A stretch of 64,000 nt of DNA. It comes from Malania oleifera. Lineage: Eukaryota > Streptophyta > Magnoliopsida > Santalales > Ximeniaceae. The position numbers and the translations under genes were made by a program. The DNA is taken from positions 73,892,597-73,956,596 of the forward strand of contig NC_080419.1 in NCBI RefSeq assembly GCF_029873635.1, written 5' to 3'. Every line of letters starts with the position of its first letter. Position 1 is the stretch's first letter. A model generated the notes under the pieces. It was not told where the DNA came from and did not search any database. It saw only the letters and a program-made list of their open reading frames with translations. Shown here in pieces: positions 57,166-64,000 of this stretch.

Positions 57166-57480
57166 GGATACCCATGGCCACCAGGGATGGCTGGAGACGT
57201 TGTAGGCGGCGGGCGGTGACGGACAACGCAGCGAGGCGGCAATGGGAGGAAGCGCTGTGGGTGGCGGCTCGAGACTCTGTGGCGGGAGGACGGTGCTGCG
57301 TGCAGAGAGGAGGAGCGAGGAGTAGAAGGGAGCAGGAGGGAGGAGCAGGAGGGGGGAGGAAGGAGGAGCAGGCCAAGAGGAAGAGGAAGGAGATGGCAGG
57401 AGCACGACGCGGGTAGGAGAAAAGAGGGAATTTAGGAAAAGTGTGGGAAAATACGTCGGGATAAGGGATTTAAGGTTTTG
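57166..57480 (-). other. GC-rich leader-like segment fused to H2B fragment
   Basis: A sharply GC-rich, purine/pyrimidine-skewed block in an AT-rich element. On the minus strand it is open from an ATG at 57,405 in the same frame as the H2B fragment, giving a Pro/Ser/Leu-rich peptide that runs into it. It resembles a plant 5' UTR or first exon and is probably captured host sequence; source not recognised. Further right, AAATCCCTTATCCCGACG-type text leads into the subterminal repeats. Confidence 0.5.
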
Positions 57481-57484
57481 AACA

Positions 57485-58505
57485 TTAGTGACGAATTCAA
57501 AATTAGCACTAATATTCTCAAGTAAATTTATTTATTTATTTATTTTTAAATAAAAGAAGTATTAGTGACGGTTCTCAAATCCGTCACTAATAAAAGGCTA
57601 ATAGTGACGAATTTTTAAATTCGTCACTAATACTCCGAAATAATTTTATTTTATTTTTTTAAAATTAAAGAGTATTAGTGACGGTTCCAAAATCCGTCAC
57701 TAATAAGGGGCTAATGGTGACGAATCTTCAAATTCGTCACTAATACATTGAAATAAATTTTTTTATTTTTTTAAAATAAAAAAAATATTAGTGACGGTTC
57801 CCAAATCCGTCACTAATAAGGGGCTAATAGTGACGAATCTTAAAATTCGTCACTAATACTCTGAAATAAATTTTTTTTATTTTTTTAAACAAAAAAAGTA
57901 TTAGTGACGATTCTCAAATCCGTCACTAATAAAGGGCTAATAATGACGAATCATCAAATTCGTCACTAATACTCTAAAATAAATTTTTTTATTTTTTTTT
58001 AAATAACAGAAGTATTAGTGACGGTTCCCAAATCCATCACTAATAAGGGGCTAATAGTGACGAATCTTAAAATTCGTCACTAATACTCTGAAATTACTTT
58101 TTTTTTATTTCTTTAAATAAAAAAAAATTAGTGATGGTTCCCAAATTCGTCACTAATAAGGGGCTAATAGTGAATAATCCTTAAATTCGTCACTAATACT
58201 CTGAAATAAAATTTTTTTTTTTTAAATATTAGTAGTCACGGTTATTTAATCGTCACTAATAAGCTTCTTTTAGTGACGGGTTTAATTCGTCACTAATATC
58301 GCAGAAATCGTCGCTAATATTTTCTCGAGATAATTTGTGCGAAAAATGTTTTTTCGTGACATTTTTTGGATTTTAGTGACGAAACTATTAGTGACGGTTT
58401 CAAATTCGTTACTAATAGTGTTGTATTAGTGACGGTTGCTAAAACCGTCACTAATACCCTCTTTTAGTGACGAAATGGAATCCGTCACTAATAGTTTCGT
58501 CGCTA
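57485..58505. repeat. Right subterminal tandem-inverted repeat array of CACTA element
   Basis: Six regular units of 113-114 bp start at 57,559, 57,672, 57,785, 57,898, 58,012 and about 58,126. Each holds two hairpins: ATTAGTGACGG…CCGTCACTAAT and TAGTGACGAAT…ATTCGTCACTA, separated by GGGGCTAA and a T-rich spacer. Irregular copies continue to the terminus. Likely transposase-binding region and a strong source of double-stranded RNA if transcribed. Confidence 0.92.
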
Positions 58506-58528
58506 AAAATAAGGTTTTTTGTAGTGTG

Positions 58529-61500
58529 CTTACAAGAGATACAACTCTCTCCACAAACATCGATTCACACACCAAACCGTGTATGTAATAGAATCTGTAA
58601 AAATACTAAAAAATGCTTCCAAACAGAAGCTCGTGAGTATAATTCAAATTCCTAACACATTAACATATGATACAACTTGAAACTCAGAATGTATGAAACG
58701 ATACAATCGTTTATCTATGATATGCTTCAACACACAATTCTCTTTTTATCAAATCTCCCAAAATGTTTGTATGAATCAATAATTTGGAGAACATAGGTTA
58801 GATCTTTGAATATAAAAGTAACTTTGTAAATTGCAAAGATGGTAAACACACTTTGTCAAACAAACAATATTTCTCTAAATATTTCAAATTCAATGTGATC
58901 TTGATAGTATTAAATTAATGTATATATATGTATCTCTAAGATGACAATACCAAAGATCAACAAACTTAATATTTGTTTTTCAGAAAATATCCTTCAATAT
59001 ATATATAGATAGTTATGCACTTCTAAGGGTGTATATATTCAAATAGTTTAGATGTATTCAAAAATATCAGCCTTAAATTTAGAACACACTTGAATGAAAA
59101 ACCTTTAATCAATGGCCAAATAAAAATAAACTTTCTCAAGCATTGAGTTTTTCCAAAAAAAAAATCTTTATATGAATGTGAAAACTCAATATCAAACTTC
59201 TCTAAAGATATCAAAAGAGATGTTGATATGAGATTCTTTGATAAAACTAAATATATTAACCAAACCTCAATCCAAGTTGAAGCACAAGATGTATAATTGA
59301 GATCCCTTTGGATTGTCTAAGGTGATTTGCCCAAAGATGATGTGTAGAAGCTAGAGAGTAGGCAATCGTATCACAATCAGCTCAAGTTTCTCAATAAGAT
59401 GTGTTCTTCTCTTCTTGTGTGTCTTAGCTTTTCATGCTTTTCTTTTTTTTTGTGTGGCTAACATACTAGGGTTTATATATTTAGTATATATAGTGTCTTA
59501 CCCTAGGAATTGATCTCAACCATTGGATCATAAAATAGCTTACGTGTTTGATCAATAAAAATTACATTTTTAATCTTTCTTGAAAGTTCAGACGACTGAG
59601 GTCTAGAGCCCAGACGACTGAAGTTATTTTTATCCTTCAAAAAAATAGCCTGGACACAGGGTCATATGACTGAGGTCAAGGGTCAGACAACCAAAATGTC
59701 AAGTTCAAACGACCGAATAAAAATAAACTTTCTCAACTATTGAGTTTTTTTTTTTTTGAAAAAAACGATCTTTATATGAATGTAAAAACTCAATATCAAA
59801 CTTCTCTAAAGATATCAAAATAGATATTGATATAAGATTCTCTGATAAAACTAAATATATTAACCAAACCTCAATCCAAGTTGAAGCACAAGATGTATAA
59901 TCGAGATCCCTTTAGATTGTCTGAGGTTATTTGCCCAAAAATGATATGTAGAAGCTAGAGAGTAGGCAATCATATCGCAATTAGCTCAAGTTTCTCAATA
60001 ACATGTGTTCTTCTCTTCTTGTGTGTCTTAACTTTTCACGATTTTTCTTCTTTTCGTGTGGCTAACATACTAGGGTTTAGATATTCAGTATATATAGTGT
60101 CTTACCCTGAGAATTGATCTTAACCATTGGATCATAAGATAGCTTGCGTATTTAATCAATAAAAATTACATTTTTAATCTTTCTCTCAAGTTCAGACGAC
60201 TGAGGTCAAGAGCCTAGACGACTAAAGTCATTTTTATCCTTCAAAAAAATAGCCTGGACACAAGGTCATATGACTGAGGTCAAGGGTTAGACGACCAAAG
60301 TGTCAAGTTCAGACAACCGAATAAAAATAAACTTTCTCAAGTATTGAGTTTTTTTTTTAAAAAAAAAAAAACGATTTTTATATGAATGTGAAAACTCAAT
60401 ATCAAACTTCTCTAAAGTTATCAAAACAGATATTGATATGAGATTTTCTCATAAAAAGAAATATATTAAAAAAAAAAGCGATCTTTATATGAATGTGAAA
60501 ACTCAATATCAAACTTCTCTAAAGTTATCAAAACGGATATTGATATGAGATTTTCTCATAAAAAGAAATATATTAACCAAACCTCAATCCAAGTTGAAGC
60601 ACAAGATGTATAATCGAGATCACTTTAGATTGTCTGAGGTGATTTGCCCAAAGATGATATGTAGAAGCTAAAGAGTAGGCAATCGTATCACAATCAGCTC
60701 AAGTTTCTCAATAAGATGTGTTCTTCTCTTCTTGTGTGTCTTAACTTTTCACGTTTTTTTCTTTTTTTTATGTGGCTAACATACTAGGGTTTAGATATTC
60801 AGTATATATAGTGTCTTACCCTTAGAATTGATCTTAACTGTTGGATCACAAGATAGCTCGCGTGTTTGATCAATAAAGATTACATTTTTAATATTTCCTG
60901 CAAGTTTAGATGACTGAGGTCAAGGGCCTAGACGACTGAAGTCATTTTTATCCTTCGAAAAAATAGCCTAGACACAGGGTTATACGACCAAGGCCAAGGG
61001 TCAGATAACCAAAGTGTCGAGTTCAGACGACCGAGGTCAAGGTTCAATCATCTGAGGTGCTTCTCCCAGTTTCTGTTTTTCATCTAAAAATCTTTAGATG
61101 ATTGAGCTTATTCTTTAGACGTCTAAGGAAATTCTTCAGTCAACCGAACTTAAGGTTCAGTCATTTGAAGTTCCCAATTTTTGCATATTTACTTTCCAGT
61201 TCAAAAATCTGTTTTGCTTTCTTTCTTGGCTCTTTTATAAAAACATTTTTCAAGGTTTTGACATTGATTCTAAGTCCATGAATGTCCCCTAATGACGTTC
61301 ATGAAATGCATGAGTCCTAAAGTCATTCTAAGGTATATGTTGTGCCTGAAATTAAATCATACGAAAGTGTAAATACCTGAGGTCTAAGCACCCATTCCCA
61401 AGATGTGCTTGAATTTTGCCGCTTGCATCTTGAATCTCATACTCTTTGAGTTCCATGGATCTTGCCAAGATATGTATTTTTTACTTTAAGGCTTCCATGA

Positions 61501-61614
61501 CACGTTATCCTTCCGTGGATGCTTAATATAGTTCTCATTCACAGACTCAATGCACATATTAAATATCAAGTGATTTATCATTATCAAAACCAGATTAGAC
61601 TCATAGAGTCAACA
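58529..61614 (-). repeat. 3' LTR of copia-4, right part (enlarged)
   Basis: Resumes after the CACTA element (TTACAAGAGATACAACTCTC, repeating the phrase left of the insertion) and ends GAGTCAACA at 61,614. With the left part the LTR totals about 3.5 kb, against 2.0-2.2 kb for the others; the excess is an internal triplication. Confidence 0.88.
59119..61030. repeat. Tandem triplication of a ~600-bp promoter unit in copia-4 LTR
   Basis: Units start with AATAAAAATAAACTTTCTCAA at 59,119 (first base), 59,716 and 60,320; the third has an extra ~107-bp internal duplication (repeated ATATGAATGTGAAAACTCAA at about 60,380 and 60,487). Each unit contains AGTATATATAGTGTCTTACC (reverse TATA-like) and a set of CAGACGACTGAGGTCAAG palindromes. 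Confidence 0.9.
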
Positions 61615-62314
61615 ATAACCCCCTTTTTTATGATGACAAATACACGAGCAAAAGAAAAATATATAATGGGTTACGCCTAACAAGGCTCCCCCTCAATTAA
61701 TGCATCAAACATTCAATGAATGACAATATGCTCGTGTTCAAACACAAAGTATTTAGCCTGAATCGAAATGAAATATGAAATATGCTCATAATGAATATGA
61801 TCATGATGTTTCAACCATGACATCAACAACATTTTCTCCCTCATGATGTTTCAACCATGACATCAACAACAGTTTCTCCCTCTTTGTATATCTCATCCTT
61901 TGCATAGTATCAATAACAGTTTTTGCTCTTTCGTCTTTGCTTCTGATTTGTTTTTATTATTTTTGCTCCCAATTTTTCTCCCCCTTTTGACATAAAAAAA
62001 AAAAAAGGGTGTACAATAATAAGACATGAATGGACATAACCTTATGTTCTTCTCCCCTTTGAAATTTCAAAGTTTTAATCTTGTTCAGCCATTAGATTTG
62101 GAAAAATTTTACTTTTTCCCTTTTTATTTATTTATTATTTCAACCATCCCCCTTGATGATGCATAAGTTTCAACGATTATGTGAGGATTCCAAATATGGA
62201 TTGATGTGATACCAAATGTAAATTAATACGAAACTAAAAGTTGTTTGATTTGATACAAAGTGATTACATCTTAAGTGACATTGCTCCCCCTGAATTATAT
62301 TATCTCATATAATT
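61615..62314 (-). other. Polypurine tracts and 3' untranslated region of copia-4
   Basis: ATAACCCCCTTTTTT next to the LTR is the reverse of an A-rich/GGGGG polypurine tract. Additional CTCCCCCTTTTGACA (about 61,978), CATCCCCCTTGATG (about 62,145) and GCTCCCCCTGAA (62,284) occur farther in. A perfect-phase 40-bp tandem duplication lies at 61,801-61,880. No gene. Confidence 0.8.
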
Positions 62315-62793
62315 CTATGCAACCTCTCGACTGTGCATCAGGCCTAATTCACGCCTAATTTGGATAAACCTATCCTCTGCAAGTGGTTTCATGAATATAT
62401 CTGCCCATTGTTCATCTGTACACACAAACTCAAGTGTAACATTCCCTTTTTGCACATAATCACGAAGAAAATGATGTCTTATCTCTATATGTTTAGTTTG
62501 TGAATGTAATATGGGATTCTTTGAGATGTTTATTACACTCATATTGTCGCATCTAATAGGGATTGTTTCATAACTTAATCCAAAATCCTTCAGTTGTTGT
62601 TTTATGTACAGCAATTGAGCACAACAACTACTTGCTGCCATGTATTCAACCTTGGCTGTGGAAAGAGCTATTGAATTTTGTTTTTTTGGAAAACCAATAG
62701 ACTGAGGAATGTCCTAAGAAATGACAAGTACCACTAGTGCTTTTCCTATCCACTTTGCTACCCGCAAAATCAGCATCTAAATAGCTGATAATC
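62315..62793 (-). pseudogene. copia RNase H (copia-4)
   Basis: From the right a TSGTCHFLGHSS-like stretch with a shift near 62,690, then MAASSCCAQLLYIKQQLKDFG, IPIRCDNMSVINISKNPILH (Asp), [17 protein letters not shown] and EQWADIFMKPLAEDRF, ending LGLMHSREVA-stop at 62,315. The last 108 codons are open. Confidence 0.9.
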
Positions 62794-64000
62794 TCAAAAG
62801 ATGTGGCATAATCTAATTTCCACGATTCCTATTAGGTGTCTAAGTATTCGTTGAATGGCTAACAGATGTGATTCTTTTAGTGCAACTTGAAATCTTGCAC
62901 ACAAACATATGCTAAACATTATATCAGGTCTATTGGCAGTCAGATATAATAAGCTACCTATCATTCCACGATATAGCTTGACATCTTCTTGTATAACTTG
63001 TTCATCTTTATCTAATTTCAATGAAGTGCTCATAGGTGTACCTAGTATTTTTCCATCTTCCATATTAAACTTATTGAGTAGGTCTCTAATATACTTTGAT
63101 TGATTTATGAATATTCAATGTTTTTCTTATTTGATTTGAAGTCATAGGAAGAAATTTAGTTCACCCATCATGCTCATCTCAAATTCATTTTGCATAGTCT
63201 TGGCAAATTCATTACACAATTCTTGATTCGTAATGCCAAATATAATGTCATCTACATATACTTGTACTAGGAGAATGTCATCATTCTTAGACTTTATGAA
63301 CAAGGTTGTATCTATCTTTCCTCTTATAAATCCATTTTCTAATTGAAAACCGCTTAACCTTTCATACCAAGCTCTAGGAGCTTGCTTTAAACCGTACAAT
63401 GCTTTTGTTAGTTTATAAACATGATTTTGATTCTTATGTTTTCAAAACCTGGGGGTTGTTCTACATACACTTCTTTATTTATGTAGCCATTTAAAAATGC
63501 GCTTTTGATGTCTGTTTGATATGACTTGAAATCCTTAAAAGCTGCATATGCTAAAAGCATTCGAATGACTTCCATTCTAGCTACAAGTGCAAATGTTTTT
63601 TCAAAATCTATACCTTCTTCTTGATTATATCCCTGAACTACTAATCTAGCCTTATTTCCAACAACTACTCCATGTTCATCTTTCTTATTCTTATATATTC
63701 ATTTGGTTCCTATGATTGACTTATCCTCAGGTCTGGGAACTAATGTCCATACTTTGTTTCTCTCAAATTGATTTAACTCTTCTTGCATGGACAACACCCA
63801 CGATTCATCCTCTATAGCTTCACTCACATTCTTAGGTTCTTCTTGAGATAGAAATGCAAAATGACTAATCATATTCCTAAGTGAGGATCGAGTGGCTACT
63901 CCACGTAATGGTTCACCTATTATTTGATCAATGGGATGATTCTTTATATATTTCCATTCTCTAGGTTGTTCTTTAACCTCATTTTCAGTTTGATCAATTT
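62794..64000 (-). pseudogene. copia reverse transcriptase (copia-4), continues beyond window
   Basis: From the right: MQEELNQFERNKVWTLVPRPEDK, IIGTK-stop (Trp lost), KARLVVQGYNQEEGIDFEKT, FLNGYINKEVYVEQPPGFEN, break near 63,410, YGLKQAPRAWYERLSGFQLENGF, YVDDIIFGITNQEL (catalytic codons 63,247-63,258), MSMMGELNFFL, then MEDGKILGTPMSTS and RGMIGSLLYLTANRPDIMFS. The integrase and gag must lie to the right of 64,000. Confidence 0.92.

Larger units (their letters stand above)
52586..58525. mobile_element. Non-autonomous CACTA (En/Spm) transposon with captured gene fragments
   Basis: Left end CACTACAAAAAATCAAGG, right end the reverse complement of CACTACAAAAAACCTTAT: 12-bp inverted ends. A perfect 3-bp duplication TGC flanks it (52,583-52,585; 58,526-58,528), the size made by CACTA transposases. 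Subterminal TAGTGACGG/CCGTCACTA repeats fill both ends. No transposase domain is recognisable in 5,940 bp, so it would need one in trans. The interior carries minus-strand fragments of at least three host genes. Confidence 0.93.

Overview
This is plant nuclear DNA. I see no intact host gene. The window holds nested LTR retrotransposons, a LINE fragment and one CACTA DNA transposon. Plant origin is inferred from 2 kb LTR copia elements with initiator-Met-tRNA primer sites, chromodomain gypsy elements, Tat/Ogre-type gypsy remnants, a CACTA element ending in CACTACAAAAAA, and captured fragments resembling plant histone H2B, a YrdC/Sua5 protein and ribosomal protein eL20 (L18a). Nearly every reading frame of the mobile elements is broken, so this looks like old, mostly silent intergenic sequence.

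Layout. 1-4,629: left-reading copia element (copia-1: integrase, protease, gag, PBS, LTR), inserted into the gag of a right-reading chromodomain gypsy element (4,630-10,750, with its 3' LTR). 10,751-12,720: right-reading Tat/Ogre remnant (gag end, protease, G-patch). 12,898-14,835: a tandem array (30-bp then 25-bp units) split by a 5'-truncated LINE with an RNase H domain. 14,836-17,540: non-coding remnant. 17,552-20,135: left-reading Tat/Ogre gag, leader, tRNA-Arg-type PBS and LTR edge.

20,136-52,175 is a deep nest. The 5' LTR of copia-3 (20,136-21,084 and 50,228-51,411) is split by copia-2 (21,085-50,222). Copia-2 carries a solo LTR in its own 5' LTR (22,875-25,005), an LTR/gypsy composite in its gag-integrase region (26,511-33,012), and a complete left-reading copia element (copia-R, 34,444-46,261) that cuts its reverse transcriptase next to the YVDD box. 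Copia-R itself holds a solo LTR (37,042-39,104). Target-site duplications or continuing reading frames support most of these junctions.

52,176-64,000: left-reading copia-4. Its 3' LTR is enlarged by three copies of a ~600-bp promoter-containing unit and split by a 5.94-kb CACTA element (52,586-58,525, target duplication TGC). The CACTA element has no recognisable transposase. Its minus strand carries fragments of three unrelated host genes: an H2B C-terminus, a YrdC/Sua5 exon and an eL20 exon, the two exons with splice-site-like borders. This gene-capturing element is the most notable object in the window. The second is the array of short imperfect palindromes just upstream of the TATA box in every copia LTR, built from a different core in each LTR subfamily.
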